DNA of 64,000 nt from Prochlorococcus sp. AG-363-B11 (GTDB lineage: Bacteria > Cyanobacteriota > Cyanobacteriia > PCC-6307 > Cyanobiaceae). Shown in pieces: positions 20,600 through 31,614 of this stretch. Made by a program: the position numbers and the translations under genes. Where the stretch lies: assembly GCA_003278425.1 (NCBI GenBank), contig QCFE01000003.1, positions 61,377 through 125,376 of the forward strand, in the 5' to 3' direction. Numbering within the stretch: position 1 is the stretch's first letter; every line of letters starts with the position of its first letter. Under the pieces are notes generated by a model. The model worked only from the letters and a program-made list of their open reading frames with translations, did not search any database and was not told the DNA's origin.

Positions 20600-21586
20600 A
20601 TGGCTCCAATATACGAAGATAACAGCCTCGCGATAGGCAAAACACCACTAGTAAGACTTAATTCTGTTACTAAAAACTGCAAGGCCACTGTCCTAGCAAA
20701 GATTGAAGGACGCAATCCTGCCTACAGCGTTAAATGCCGAATTGGGGCAAATATGATTTGGGATGCTGAAAAAAAAGGCCTTCTCACAAAAGAAAAAACC
20801 ATTATTGAACCTACTTCAGGCAATACAGGTATAGCGCTAGCTTTTACCGCAGCAGCAAAAGGGTACAAACTAATACTAACAATGCCGGAATCAATGTCTT
20901 TAGAAAGGCGCAGAGTCATGGCTGTACTAGGAGCACAGTTAATTCTGACTGAAGCTGCCAAAGGTATGCCTGGTGCCATTGCAAAAGCACAAGAAATTGC
21001 AGAGAGTGATCCCAAGAAATATTTCATGCCTGGACAGTTTGATAATCCTGCCAATCCTGAAATTCATTTCAAAACAACAGGTCCAGAAATATGGGATGAT
21101 TGTGGGGGAAAGATTGATGTATTGGTTGCAGGAGTAGGAACAGGAGGAACCATTACAGGTGTCTCGAGGTATCTTAAAAAAGAAAAAAGCAAGCAAATAC
21201 TTTCGGTTGCAGTCGAACCATCTCATAGCCCTGTGATTTCACAAACGCTTAATGGCGAAGCACTTAAACCAGGGCCACACAAAATCCAAGGGATTGGAGC
21301 TGGGTTTATTCCTAAGAACCTAGATCTATCATTAGTTGATCAAGTTGAGCAAGTAAGCAATGACGAATCAATCGATATGGCCCTTCGCCTTGCAAAAGAA
21401 GAAGGGCTCCTTGTGGGGATTTCATGTGGTGCTGCTGCAACAGCTGCTATTAGACTTGCAGAACAAGATCAATTTGCAGGCAAAACAATTGTTGTTGTAT
21501 TACCTGACCTCGCAGAGCGTTATCTCTCATCAGTGATGTTCTCTAATGTTCAAACAGGGATTATCGAACAACCCTCTAACAGCTAA
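20600..21586 (+). CDS. cysK: Cysteine synthase A (O-acetylserine sulfhydrylase)
   Basis: 328 aa; [45 protein letters not shown]. Ser-Val-Lys PLP lysine. Confidence 0.95.
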   Translation: MAPIYEDNSLAIGKTPLVRLNSVTKNCKATVLAKIEGRNPAYSVKCRIGANMIWDAEKKGLLTKEKTIIEPTSGNTGIALAFTAAAKGYKLILTMPESMSLERRRVMAVLGAQLILTEAAKGMPGAIAKAQEIAESDPKKYFMPGQFDNPANPEIHFKTTGPEIWDDCGGKIDVLVAGVGTGGTITGVSRYLKKEKSKQILSVAVEPSHSPVISQTLNGEALKPGPHKIQGIGAGFIPKNLDLSLVDQVEQVSNDESIDMALRLAKEEGLLVGISCGAAATAAIRLAEQDQFAGKTIVVVLPDLAERYLSSVMFSNVQTGIIEQPSNS

Positions 21587-21594
21587 CTAACAAG

Positions 21595-22695
21595 TTAAAG
21601 GATAATTCTTTCCGGAGAAATAAACATTGCGTCCCCATACGAGAAAAATCTATACTGCTTTTCCATAGCCTTTTTATAAAATTTCAGCAAATTCTCTCTT
21701 CCGATTAAAGCACTGACAAGTAATAACAATGAGCTCTTTGGAAGGTGGAAATTGGTCAAAAGTCCATCAATAACGCCAAATTTAAAGCCAGGTTTTATAA
21801 CTAAATCAACTGAACCTTTAAATGGTTTCAACTCTCCTTGTCCTCTAAGGAAAGCGGCTTCAAGCGATCTAACCGTTGTTGTACCTACAGCAATAACTCT
21901 TCCGCCTCTAGAACGGCATTGTTCTATTGCAGAGACAACTTCTTCTTTCACCTCAACCCATTCACTATGTAAGCGTAAATTATTTAAATTTTCGTAATCT
22001 AATGGCCTAAAAGTTCCAAGCCCAACATGAAGCGTGACATACTCCTGACGAATACCTTGTAGAGACAATTTCTCCAACAACTGGTCACTTAGATGTAGGC
22101 CAGCAGTAGGAGCAGCTACAGCTCCAGGGCAAGAGGCATATCTTGTTTGATATCGATCAATATCGCTTTCATTATGTTTATGAATATAAGGTGGCAATGG
22201 CATCTCTCCATATGTCTTAAGAAGACTCTCTATTTTCTCACTATCGCTAAACTCTGAAGGGAACTGAATTATTCGGCCACCAGTTGTCTGATCTCTATCA
22301 AGTACTTTCAATAGAAAAGGTGCGGGCTCACTAGCATCAATAAATAGAGAGTCACCAGGTCGCATCTTTTTTGCAGGCCTTGCTAAACATAACCAACGTC
22401 CACCCCCTTGAGGCTTCAATAATAAAATTTCTGCCAAAGCACCATGTTTTAACCTGACTCTTAATCGAGCCTTTAAAACCCTGGTGTTATTCATTACCAG
22501 CAAATCACCTGCTTTCAATTGATCTGCCAGATCCCAAACCTTGAGATGCAATAGATCAGATGAAAATCCTTTTTTAGGTTGGACAACCATCATCCTTGCA
22601 TCATGCCTTGGCTCACAAGGCTTTTGAGCTATAAGAGATGGGTCAAGCTCATAGTTATAAGAGCTAAGTAAAAAGTCTTGTGAATCAGTAAGCAA
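21595..22695 (-). CDS. queA: S-adenosylmethionine:tRNA ribosyltransferase-isomerase
   Basis: 366 aa; [57 protein letters not shown]. Confidence 0.96.
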   Translation of the reverse strand: MLTDSQDFLLSSYNYELDPSLIAQKPCEPRHDARMMVVQPKKGFSSDLLHLKVWDLADQLKAGDLLVMNNTRVLKARLRVRLKHGALAEILLLKPQGGGRWLCLARPAKKMRPGDSLFIDASEPAPFLLKVLDRDQTTGGRIIQFPSEFSDSEKIESLLKTYGEMPLPPYIHKHNESDIDRYQTRYASCPGAVAAPTAGLHLSDQLLEKLSLQGIRQEYVTLHVGLGTFRPLDYENLNNLRLHSEWVEVKEEVVSAIEQCRSRGGRVIAVGTTTVRSLEAAFLRGQGELKPFKGSVDLVIKPGFKFGVIDGLLTNFHLPKSSLLLLVSALIGRENLLKFYKKAMEKQYRFFSYGDAMFISPERIIL

Positions 22696-22755
22696 TTTGA
22701 ATGCCTAATTAATTAGAGAGAAGAATCAAAACCTTTTAACAAGAGCACGCAATCT

Positions 22756-24186
22756 TTAAGAAGCAAGACTTTCAGGGTCATTTTCAATTAAATTGGCAAG
22801 ATCTTTTAAAAATGCCGCACCATCAGCTCCATATACAACTCTATGGTCAGCAGTAAGGTTTACTTGCATTTGACGTTTAACTGCAATAGAACTGTCCTTG
22901 CCTGCAACAACAGATGGTAAAGATGCTGCTACTGCAAGAATTGCTCCAGTACCTGGAGGAAGAATTGCATCGAAACGATCTACTCCAAACATGCCCAAGT
23001 TTGACAGCGTAAAAGTTCCACTACTGTATTCATCAGGCTGCAGTTGTTTGGATCTAGAACGTTTAACTAAGTCAGCCCATCGTTTTGATAATTCAAACAA
23101 ATCAGTAATATCTGCATTCTTTAAAACAGGTGTAATGAGGCCTCCTTCTTCCATGGCCACAGCTACAGCTACATTCACTTCCTTAGGATATGTCATGCCT
23201 TTAGAGGTAAAAGCAGCATTAATCTGAGGATGCCGCGCGAGTGTTTTGCCTACGGCCTTAACCAACAAGGCAGTCATAGTTACTCCATTTGGTTTTACTT
23301 GCTTATAAAAGGAATCAAGCTTGTCAGTTGTAATTGAATAACCAACCCTAAAACATGGAACAGAGGTACTAGCATCCATATTGCGATTCACAGCTTGTTG
23401 GAGCGTATTAAAAGCAACAGTCTCACCCGGGGAACCAAAGCTCTTACCCTCTAAGGCTTCAACAGGCTTTAAGGAACTAGAAACAGTGTTTGTGTTAGAT
23501 GAACCTAAAGAAGACTGTTTACTTTGAGCCCCCTGTGCAGGTGCATTACTTTCCGCAATCCATGGGACTGTAATGGGTTGTCCTTGAGCTCTTTGAATAT
23601 CTTCTGCCTGAATCCTTCCATGTGGACCACTCCCCGTAACCGTAGAAAGATCAACCCCAAGTTGAGAAGCAAGTTTTTTAGCTCTTGGAGTTGCAATAAT
23701 TCGACCATAGTTTTTCACAACCTGAACAGGAGCAGGAGTATTGGGAACCTTGGCTTGAGGAGCTGGCTCAGGTTTTGATGATAAAGGTTGGTTATCAACA
23801 GATGTTCCAACTGAGTTTTCTAAAGAAGGAGATGCTTCTGATGAAATCAAGCCTGACTTAACAGGGTTATCTGCTTGAACAGAAGCAATTTCCTCTTCAG
23901 TCTCAACTATTAATCCAATCGTTTCTCCGACTGGAACAGTGCTTCCTGAGGGCATTAATACTGTCGCCAGATATCCATCTTGAAAAGACTCAACATCCAT
24001 ATCAGCCTTATCAGATTCAACAACAAGAACTGATTCCCCTCTAGATACCTTATCTCCTGGCTCCTTAAGCCATTCAACAATCTTCCCCTCAGTCATAGTG
24101 GAACTAAGAGCTGGCATAAAAATGTCGTGACTTGCCAATACCTTCTCCCTAAAGTCTTTCTCCAATCTTAAAGACCAATGGAGCAA
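22756..24186 (-). CDS. pdhC: Pyruvate dehydrogenase E2 (dihydrolipoyl acetyltransferase)
   Basis: Lipoyl domain VVESDKADMDVESF, peripheral-subunit-binding domain ATPRAKKLASQLGVDLSTVTGSGPHGRI, catalytic TADHRVVYGADGA. The true start is probably the internal LASHDIFMPALSSTMTEG (TTG). Confidence 0.94.
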   Translation of the reverse strand: MLHWSLRLEKDFREKVLASHDIFMPALSSTMTEGKIVEWLKEPGDKVSRGESVLVVESDKADMDVESFQDGYLATVLMPSGSTVPVGETIGLIVETEEEIASVQADNPVKSGLISSEASPSLENSVGTSVDNQPLSSKPEPAPQAKVPNTPAPVQVVKNYGRIIATPRAKKLASQLGVDLSTVTGSGPHGRIQAEDIQRAQGQPITVPWIAESNAPAQGAQSKQSSLGSSNTNTVSSSLKPVEALEGKSFGSPGETVAFNTLQQAVNRNMDASTSVPCFRVGYSITTDKLDSFYKQVKPNGVTMTALLVKAVGKTLARHPQINAAFTSKGMTYPKEVNVAVAVAMEEGGLITPVLKNADITDLFELSKRWADLVKRSRSKQLQPDEYSSGTFTLSNLGMFGVDRFDAILPPGTGAILAVAASLPSVVAGKDSSIAVKRQMQVNLTADHRVVYGADGAAFLKDLANLIENDPESLAS

Positions 24187-24204
24187 AGAACCAAAAACAA
24201 ATTT

Positions 24205-24648
24205 TTAGTCTTGATTAATAGATTCAACTACACCATCTCTAACAAGCAATGAAAGCTGCATCTTACTAACTAGATTATCCCCAACTTTAAGATCACAGAA
24301 ACTTTCAATTTGACCTTGTTCAACAATCTGCTCCATTTCTAATTCTCTAACTTGCGCTTGCTGTTGTAGCAAGTTCCTTTTCTGTTCTTCTAGTTCAGAA
24401 CGCTTTGCACCAACTTGTTGTTGCACTTGTGCAACTTGTTCTTGAACTCTTGGATCTAAAGGATTTGCACTTTGTGTCCTTAAGCCATCAACAACCTGCT
24501 GTCCCTCTTTTTCCAATTGGGCTAATTGCTGATCACTTGTTGCGATGGCACTACTTATTTCTCTTTCAGCCTCTTCTTTCCAAGAAGGTGTAACAACAGC
24601 ACGAATTGTGATGGAACGCTTAATTGAGATTGAACTTTCTACAGTCAT
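24205..24648 (-). CDS. YlqD-family protein
   Basis: 147 aa; IKRSITIRAVVTPSWKEEAEREI...coiled coil...CDLKVGDNLVSKM. Confidence 0.7.
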   Translation of the reverse strand: MTVESSISIKRSITIRAVVTPSWKEEAEREISSAIATSDQQLAQLEKEGQQVVDGLRTQSANPLDPRVQEQVAQVQQQVGAKRSELEEQKRNLLQQQAQVRELEMEQIVEQGQIESFCDLKVGDNLVSKMQLSLLVRDGVVESINQD

Positions 24649-24715
24649 TTTTAAACAGATGTTACTGCAAGGTTCTCAGTGAATGTGTAATAGGTCAAAT
24701 AAATTCCAAGAATAA

Positions 24716-26707
24716 TCAACGTCCAAAAATGTCTTCTATGGCTTTTTGGTCACGTTCTGTAATTTTATCCCTTCTTTGTTTAAGAGTCTGAGTCAACAAA
24801 CCATTCTGAATAGAGAATGGTTGCACTAAAGCCACACCAACTACTCTTTCATTTGAGCGTGAGCCTAAACGACGAGAAAGCAAATCATTAATTTCCCTAC
24901 GTAAAAGTATCCTCAACTGAGCATCACCCCAACAACCACCAAGATTCTCATTTAAACGAAGATTACGATTGCCAGCCCAAGCCAAAACATTCTCAATGTT
25001 AGGAACCAATAACACACCAAGTTGTTTCTCATCTTGACCAACCATCATCGCCTGTTCAACAAGAGAACTACTTAGTAACTCTTCTTCTAATGGAGCTGGT
25101 TCAATATTTTCACCACTACTTAGAACTATCGTATCCTTAGCTCGCCCTGTTAACACAATTGAGCCATCTTCTAGCAACATCCCAATGTCACCAGTATCAA
25201 ACCAACCATTAGAGTCAAGAACTTTTGCAGTCTCATTTGGCTTACGTAAATATCCATTCATCACTTGAGGGCCTCTAACCAAAACTCTCCCTTTTTCACC
25301 AAACTTCATAGATTGGCCATCTTTAAGGTCAACAATTCGAAACTCTGTTTCAGGCAAAGGTAAACCTGAGGTACCACGAATATTTCGCCAAGTCCTTCTA
25401 CAGCTAACAACAGGGCTAGTTTCAGTAAGGCCATATCCCACCAATAATTCAACCCCTAAAGCCTCAAAGAACTCATCAACATGAGGAGCTATTGCGCCCC
25501 CACCATTGATAGGAAAAATCAATTTTCCACCAGAAAGCTGTTTAAGAACCTTTGGCCAAAGCAAAAAAGATGAAAGTCTATGCAGTGGCCAGCGAATTAT
25601 CACCTCTCCAAAGGATATAAGTCTTATACGTTTTCTCACTTTTCTCAGGAGAAGATCTTTGGATTTTCTTAGTGCTAATTTGAATGCTCGACTATTGTTA
25701 AGAGCAACTTTTAAAATGATTTGACGTGAATGAGGCATTTTCATCAATGCATCATCAAATCCAGTCTTAACCCCCTCCCAAAGCCTGGGAACAGTAGCCA
25801 TAACAACAGGTTTAACAGTTTGTAAATCTTGTTTTAAATGCTTAATAGTAGTGTAATTCTGAGTACAACCACAGGAAAAGAAGTAATACTCTGCACTTCT
25901 TTCATATGAATGCCAAATAGGCAAAACACTTAACAAAGCTGTCCCTGGCATTGGTCTAGCGACACATGCCAAAGATCTCATTTGATGAAGTAAATTCTCA
26001 TGAGTAAGGGGTACGCCTTTTGGCCTACCTGTAGTTCCTGACGTATAAAGGATAGTCGCTATTGAAGAGTTTAAAGAAGAAGAATCCATAGCCTTTACAG
26101 AGTCTTCTAAGACAGCATTTTTCCCTCTAGCAAGGAATTCATCCCAACCAATAAGACCGTCCAACGGTTCACCATCAAGCTGCAAAATAAACTTAAATCT
26201 CTGTTTTTCTTCCTCATTTAAATCAAGATCTTTCCATAGTTTCGCTGATTGAACTATCAAAGCAGCTGATTGAGAATCGCTCAATATGTATCTAAGTTCT
26301 GAGACCGGAGCAGAACTTCCTCTCACTGCGTTCGATGCCCCGGCGCGCATTACACCTTGATCAGCAATCAACCATCTTGGACTATTTTCTGAAAACATTG
26401 CAACAACCTCACCATTGCTAATCCCCAAAGAATTAAAGGCAGCCGCTGCAATAGCAATCTTATCTGCCAACTCTTGATAGTTATAACTCTCGGGAGAATC
26501 TAGGTGAGGCGCCTTGACAGCCATAATTTGGCCATGATTTTTTTTTAACCATGGCCAAATTTGATCTACTCGATTAATTCCTTTTACGCATTGATGAGCA
26601 TTTAAAGCATTTTGCTCTTCTTCAGTTGGAGTCCAAATTGCATGTGCCAACGCTTCATTAGCATCATCGCTTGATTTGTTTATTTTTCCTGCAATGTTAA
26701 AGCCCAT
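24716..26707 (-). CDS. AMP-dependent synthetase/ligase (long-chain acyl-CoA or acyl-ACP synthetase)
   Basis: 663 aa; TILYTSGTTGRPKGVPLTHENL, GYGLTETSPVVSCR, GWFDTGDIGMLLEDGSIVLTGRAKDTIV. Confidence 0.93.
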   Translation of the reverse strand: MGFNIAGKINKSSDDANEALAHAIWTPTEEEQNALNAHQCVKGINRVDQIWPWLKKNHGQIMAVKAPHLDSPESYNYQELADKIAIAAAAFNSLGISNGEVVAMFSENSPRWLIADQGVMRAGASNAVRGSSAPVSELRYILSDSQSAALIVQSAKLWKDLDLNEEEKQRFKFILQLDGEPLDGLIGWDEFLARGKNAVLEDSVKAMDSSSLNSSIATILYTSGTTGRPKGVPLTHENLLHQMRSLACVARPMPGTALLSVLPIWHSYERSAEYYFFSCGCTQNYTTIKHLKQDLQTVKPVVMATVPRLWEGVKTGFDDALMKMPHSRQIILKVALNNSRAFKLALRKSKDLLLRKVRKRIRLISFGEVIIRWPLHRLSSFLLWPKVLKQLSGGKLIFPINGGGAIAPHVDEFFEALGVELLVGYGLTETSPVVSCRRTWRNIRGTSGLPLPETEFRIVDLKDGQSMKFGEKGRVLVRGPQVMNGYLRKPNETAKVLDSNGWFDTGDIGMLLEDGSIVLTGRAKDTIVLSSGENIEPAPLEEELLSSSLVEQAMMVGQDEKQLGVLLVPNIENVLAWAGNRNLRLNENLGGCWGDAQLRILLRREINDLLSRRLGSRSNERVVGVALVQPFSIQNGLLTQTLKQRRDKITERDQKAIEDIFGR

Positions 26708-26774
26708 TTTCCAAAATTTAAAATAAAAATTTGCTTATCCGATGACTAATTTTTATCGCTTATCGAAGTTTTGT

Positions 26775-27452
26775 TTAATAGGTCCATAACAATCCGAAAT
26801 GCTTTGCCAAGCATTTCTTCATTAAAGAGCGAACTTCTTCCGTTCTTAAACCAGGGAGCCATTTTTCCAGACACCCTATTGGATAAGTTTTCAACCCACA
26901 AGGAACAATGTCATTAAAACCAGAAAGGTCACAATTTACATTTAACGACATTCCATGTTGAGTGATCCATCTGCGACAACTAATCCCAATAGAACCTACT
27001 TTTTCGTTATTGCACCAAACACCTGTCATTCCATTAATCCGATAACCATAGAGACCTAATCCATCCAGGACATCGATTAAAACATTCTCTAGTTGCCTTA
27101 AATACCAGCCCAAATCTCTTTTATAACGGCCAAGATCTAATACTAAGTAAACAACTAATTGACCCGGCACATGGTGTGTGACTTCACCTCCTCGATCAAT
27201 TCTAAAAAGTTCAAAAGGTGGGTCCTCTATATCAAAATGCAAATTATTTTTAGTAGCACCTCTCCCAAGGGTATAGCAACAGGAATGTTCTAAGATCCAA
27301 ATAGCCTGCTTCTGAGTTGGGTCAGCAAAAAGTTTCTTTTGCCACTCTTTCTGCCAATCCCATGCAACCTGAAAATTAATTAATTCCTTAGGTTCAAAAA
27401 GAATCGTTGATGAACCTTCTTCCACTAAATCATTTTTGGCTAAATTATGCAT
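26775..27452 (-). CDS. lipB: Octanoyltransferase LipB
   Basis: 225 aa; RGGEVTHHVPGQLVVYLVLDL, KVGSIGISCRRWITQHGMSLNVNCDL, NDIVPCGL. Confidence 0.95.
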   Translation of the reverse strand: MHNLAKNDLVEEGSSTILFEPKELINFQVAWDWQKEWQKKLFADPTQKQAIWILEHSCCYTLGRGATKNNLHFDIEDPPFELFRIDRGGEVTHHVPGQLVVYLVLDLGRYKRDLGWYLRQLENVLIDVLDGLGLYGYRINGMTGVWCNNEKVGSIGISCRRWITQHGMSLNVNCDLSGFNDIVPCGLKTYPIGCLEKWLPGLRTEEVRSLMKKCLAKHFGLLWTY

Positions 27453-27478
27453 ATCTTCCTAGACACTGATAGGTAAAA

Positions 27479-28066
27479 ATGAAATTGCTGATTCATGGAC
27501 GAAACCTTGAGCTAACTCCAGCGTTACGTGAATACACTACGTCCAAACTTGAAAAAGCAATTCATCACTTTGGGGACATGGTAAAAGAAGCTGACGTGCA
27601 CCTATCCGTAGCAAAAAACCCACGAGTTCCACAACAAACTGCTGAAGTTACTGTTTTCGCTAATGGCACAGTCATTAGAGCACAAGAACGTAGCCAGAAT
27701 CTTTATGCAAGCATTGACCTTGTCGCAAATAAATTGTGCAGACAATTAAAAAGATACAAGGAAAGACATAGCGACCACCATCACAGTCACGGACATAGTG
27801 CCTCATCAACTCCTACTACAGAAGAAGTCTTAGAAGAAAAATCTATTGATGATTCCTTATTAAAGGGGAAAGAAGTCAAATTACCTGATCCTGGAATCCG
27901 CCGTAAATATTTTCCAATGCCACCAATGAGCATTGATCAGGCGCGGCATCAACTTGATCTCATAGACCATGATTTTTATTTCTTTAAAGAAACATCAAGC
28001 AACCAATTACAAGTTATCTATAGACGAAAGCATGGTGGATATGGTCTTATCCAGGCAAAGGACTAA
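27479..28066 (+). CDS. hpf: Ribosome hibernation promoting factor, long form (LrtA/HPF)
   Basis: 195 aa; MKLLIHGRNLELTPALREYTTSKLEKAIHHF, C-terminal KYFPMPPMSIDQARHQLDLIDHDFYFF. Confidence 0.95.
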   Translation: MKLLIHGRNLELTPALREYTTSKLEKAIHHFGDMVKEADVHLSVAKNPRVPQQTAEVTVFANGTVIRAQERSQNLYASIDLVANKLCRQLKRYKERHSDHHHSHGHSASSTPTTEEVLEEKSIDDSLLKGKEVKLPDPGIRRKYFPMPPMSIDQARHQLDLIDHDFYFFKETSSNQLQVIYRRKHGGYGLIQAKD

Positions 28067-28755
28067 TGCCTTACGAAGCAAGCAAAGATAATCCAAATGA
28101 CATTTGTTCCTTTATTCATCAGGCGGCATTAGAACCCCATCTTAACTTGGATTCACTAAATCAAATCTGCGATGCATGTAAGCATTTTAATTTTGCAGGT
28201 TTGTGTACAAATCTCATACGCCTGCCAGCAGCGCGAGAACGTCTTGGGAGCAATAAAATTACTAAACTTATTGCTGTTATAGATTTCCCCTTTGGGAACA
28301 ATCCTGGCTCAATCAAAATGTCTGAAGCAGAATGGGCTGCTGATAATGGAGCTGATGAACTTGATGTAGTACCTAATTTTCTGAAACTTCATGAAGGTGC
28401 AATAGAAGACTTTGCGGAAGAGCTCTCAACAATAAATTCCACAGGCATACCTTTCAGGGTGATACTTGACACAATGAATCTTCCGAAAGAGAAACTCCAG
28501 ATAGCTATAGATGCATGTATAGATTCTGGAGCAAGAGGTATTCAAACTGGCAATGGCTTTGGAACGGCTATTTGTCCTAAACATATTAAAGAATTAGCTA
28601 CACTAACAAAAAATCGTTGCTCTATTAAAGCTGCAGGGGGAATAAAAGAGATTACTCAAGTGCTAGCCCTAATAAATGCTGGAGTATCTTCAATTGGTAC
28701 ATCAAGAGGAGCAACGCTAATGAAAGAGATCAGATTGTCACCTAATCAACAGTGA
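28066..28755 (+). CDS. deoC: Deoxyribose-phosphate aldolase
   Basis: 229 aa; IAVIDFPFGN, GADELDVVPNF, VILDT, IKAAGGIKEITQVLALINAG. Confidence 0.94.
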   Translation: MPYEASKDNPNDICSFIHQAALEPHLNLDSLNQICDACKHFNFAGLCTNLIRLPAARERLGSNKITKLIAVIDFPFGNNPGSIKMSEAEWAADNGADELDVVPNFLKLHEGAIEDFAEELSTINSTGIPFRVILDTMNLPKEKLQIAIDACIDSGARGIQTGNGFGTAICPKHIKELATLTKNRCSIKAAGGIKEITQVLALINAGVSSIGTSRGATLMKEIRLSPNQQ

Positions 28756-29549
28756 GTATTCAGAGGAGAATTCGAGGTCTTGCTTTAAAAATAGGACCCC
28801 TGGGAGAAAATGATCGACTATTAACTATTTTGAGCTATGAAGAAGGCATCATTCGTCTAGCAATACCCGGAGCTAGACGCCCAAAAAGTAAACTTGCTGC
28901 CACCTCTGCACTAACTTTTCTAGAAATTCAACTTGGAGGGAAAAGCAATTTCCCCAGAGCAAGACAAATTAAGGTTTTGAAAAGTTTTAGCAAATTAGGT
29001 GAAAAGCTGGAAACACTAGCAACAGCACAATCATTAGTTGAGCTATCCATGTTACTGGTAGGAAGCAATGATCCTCAACCTGAGATACTAGAAGTCATTT
29101 TGATCCACCTTGAGCGCCTACAAGAACCCAAAATAGAAGCATTAGAAATTCTGGCTACTTGTGTCCAAGCATGTTTGCATTTACTTGCTCTTGGTGGCTA
29201 TGGTTTACCTCTTCACAAATGCTGTAGAAGCGGAAAAGAACTAGAACCTCCTATTGGGAACTGGAACTGGAGATGCAGTCTTATAGAGGATGAAGGATTT
29301 GAAATTGATAAAATCGATGATTCAAAACTTACTTTCAATGCTTCAGAACTAGCTCTTCTTCAACGTCTGCTGAAGCCTAATCTCCCACGTAAAAAAGAAT
29401 CAGGACAAATTCTCGGCCCCCTGGCCGTCTGGATTAAATTACTTGAATTAGTAGAAGTTTGGATCAAGACAAATCTCAAAAAAAATATCAACTCCATTGC
29501 TATACTGAGAAAATCCTACTTAAGCAACAATTCTTTAGGGATGGAATAA
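28752..29549 (+). CDS. recO: DNA repair protein RecO
   Basis: 265 aa; RRIRGLALKIGPLGENDRLLTILSYEEGIIRLAIPGARRPKSKLAA. Confidence 0.92.
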   Translation: MSIQRRIRGLALKIGPLGENDRLLTILSYEEGIIRLAIPGARRPKSKLAATSALTFLEIQLGGKSNFPRARQIKVLKSFSKLGEKLETLATAQSLVELSMLLVGSNDPQPEILEVILIHLERLQEPKIEALEILATCVQACLHLLALGGYGLPLHKCCRSGKELEPPIGNWNWRCSLIEDEGFEIDKIDDSKLTFNASELALLQRLLKPNLPRKKESGQILGPLAVWIKLLELVEVWIKTNLKKNINSIAILRKSYLSNNSLGME

Positions 29550-29608
29550 CTATTAATTGATCGACTTATCACCTGCTAACTTTCTAGAAGTTCAAAAATA
29601 ATCTTTAG

Positions 29609-30775
29609 GTGGCACATATAGCCTGGCTTGGCAAAAAATCACCATTTTGTGGCAATGTTAGTTATGGCTTAAGCACTACTAGAGCACTTAAAGAGAGAGG
29701 GCATCAAGTAAGTTTTATTCATTTCGACAACCCAAGTGACTCTGATATTTCAAAAACATCCCTTTTAGCAAATGATCCTGAAGTCAGTCTTCCATATCTC
29801 ATCAAATCTCAGGTTTATACAATTCCTTCTCCAAGAGCCCAACGTGAACTAAGGGAATCTTTAGAAAGATTAAAACCAGATCTTGTTCATGCAAGCCTTA
29901 CTCTTTCTCCTCTTGACTTTAGGCTCCCTGATCTGTGCCAACAAATCAGGGTACCCCTTTTAGCAACATTTCATCCACCGTTTGATGCAAAAATCAGAAG
30001 CCTTTCTGCTAGTACTCAACAGCTAACTTATCAATTATATGCACCATCTCTTGCTCGCTTCGACAAAGTAGTAGTTTTTTCAGAAATACAAGCTGAAGTA
30101 CTGCACAAGTTAGGGGTTAAAGAGAAAAGAATTGAAGTTATTCCTAATGGAGTTGAGGCAAGTCTCTGGACACCTCAGACTGAAAATTGCATCGATTCAG
30201 AGGAAACAAAAGTTCAAAAAAAACTAGGTAAAAAAAGAACTTTTCTCTACATGGGAAGGATTGCTGCAGAGAAAAATGTAGAAGCCCTGCTAAAAGCTTG
30301 GAAATCTATCAATACACATGGATGCCAACTTGTGATTGTAGGAGATGGCCCTTTAAGACCAACACTAGAAAACAATTTCTTATCAACTGATGATTGTGAG
30401 ATCCTCTGGTGGGGTTATGAAGCAAATTTAAAAACCAGAGTAGCTCTTCTCAAATGTACGGAAGTCTTCATTCTCCCAAGCTTAGTCGAAGGACTATCAA
30501 TAGCCTTACTTGAAGCAATGGCTACAGGAACAGCATGTATAGCTACTGATGCTGGTGCTGATGGAGAAGTTCTTAAGAATGGAGCAGGAATTACTCTAAG
30601 CACCGAAAGTGTAACATCTCAACTTAAGACTCTTTTACCTGTCCTACGAGAGCATCGGTTCCTAACTTCAGAACTAGGAAAAAGGGCCCGTAAAAGAGTA
30701 CTTGAACAATATACCCTGAAGGACAATATTGATTCGCTTGAAAGTCTTTACAAGAAACTCCTTAAAGTTCTTTAA
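29609..30775 (+). CDS. Family 4 glycosyltransferase
   Basis: 388 aa; IPNGVEASLWTPQ, YMGRIAAEKNVEALLKAW, PSLVEGLSIALLEAMATGTACIATDAGADGEVL. Confidence 0.9.
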   Translation: MAHIAWLGKKSPFCGNVSYGLSTTRALKERGHQVSFIHFDNPSDSDISKTSLLANDPEVSLPYLIKSQVYTIPSPRAQRELRESLERLKPDLVHASLTLSPLDFRLPDLCQQIRVPLLATFHPPFDAKIRSLSASTQQLTYQLYAPSLARFDKVVVFSEIQAEVLHKLGVKEKRIEVIPNGVEASLWTPQTENCIDSEETKVQKKLGKKRTFLYMGRIAAEKNVEALLKAWKSINTHGCQLVIVGDGPLRPTLENNFLSTDDCEILWWGYEANLKTRVALLKCTEVFILPSLVEGLSIALLEAMATGTACIATDAGADGEVLKNGAGITLSTESVTSQLKTLLPVLREHRFLTSELGKRARKRVLEQYTLKDNIDSLESLYKKLLKVL

Positions 30776-30777
30776 TT

Positions 30778-31605
30778 CTACGAGAGTTCCTTACTCCTAG
30801 TAGCAGCTAAAACAACAGCCTCGATCAATGCGGAACGAACGCCTTCTTTTTCGAGATGACGTAAAGCCCTAATCGTAGTTCCAGCAGGAGATGCAACCAT
30901 ATCTTTAAGCTGCCCTGGATGCAATTCTTTTTCCTTCAGCAATTGCACAGTTCCCTCGATAGTTGCGTGCGTTAGTGTATTAGCTAAATATCGTGGTAAA
31001 CCTGCTGCTACAGCACCATCAGCCAATGCTTCTGAAACCAGTGCTAAATACGCTGGGCCAGAAGAAGTTAAGGCTAAGAAAGCATCTAATTGCTCTTCAG
31101 GTAATTCATATACCTTGCTAATTGGCCGAAAAAGTTCCAATACTAATCTTTGCTGATCTACAGAAACCTCATCACCCCAAGAAAGACCTGTTACACCTGC
31201 ACTTACAAGAGCAGGTGTATTGGGCACAGCTCTAACACAGGCATGAGAAGGGAATAACGATTGCAATCTGTCCAACCTCACCCCAGCAAGAATAGAAATC
31301 AATAAAGGCTTTTGAGCAAATTCTGGGTTAGTTGAAGAGGTGCAGTTTTCTTTAATCTGACTTAACTGCTGTGGCTTGACTGCTAAAAGTTTTACCGGCA
31401 AATCCCAAACCCTATCTGACATAGGATCCTGGGCATCGACAATAGAAAAATCTGTTGAAAAATATTCTGCTGCTCTTTTAATACTCCCAGGTCGCCCAAC
31501 AACTCCTAACACTTCGTCAGACTTAAATTGATCTGCCTCAAGCAAACTGTGAAGAATAACCTGTGCCATTCTTCCTAAACCAATTACACCAAGAGACAAG
31601 GTCAC
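30778..31605 (-). CDS. proC: Pyrroline-5-carboxylate reductase
   Basis: 275 aa; LGVIGLGRMAQVIL, VRAVPNTPALVSAGVTGL, GSGPAYL-like TSSGPAYLALVSEALADGAVAAGLPR. Confidence 0.94.
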   Translation of the reverse strand: MTLSLGVIGLGRMAQVILHSLLEADQFKSDEVLGVVGRPGSIKRAAEYFSTDFSIVDAQDPMSDRVWDLPVKLLAVKPQQLSQIKENCTSSTNPEFAQKPLLISILAGVRLDRLQSLFPSHACVRAVPNTPALVSAGVTGLSWGDEVSVDQQRLVLELFRPISKVYELPEEQLDAFLALTSSGPAYLALVSEALADGAVAAGLPRYLANTLTHATIEGTVQLLKEKELHPGQLKDMVASPAGTTIRALRHLEKEGVRSALIEAVVLAATRSKELS

Positions 31606-31614
31606 TTAAAAGAC

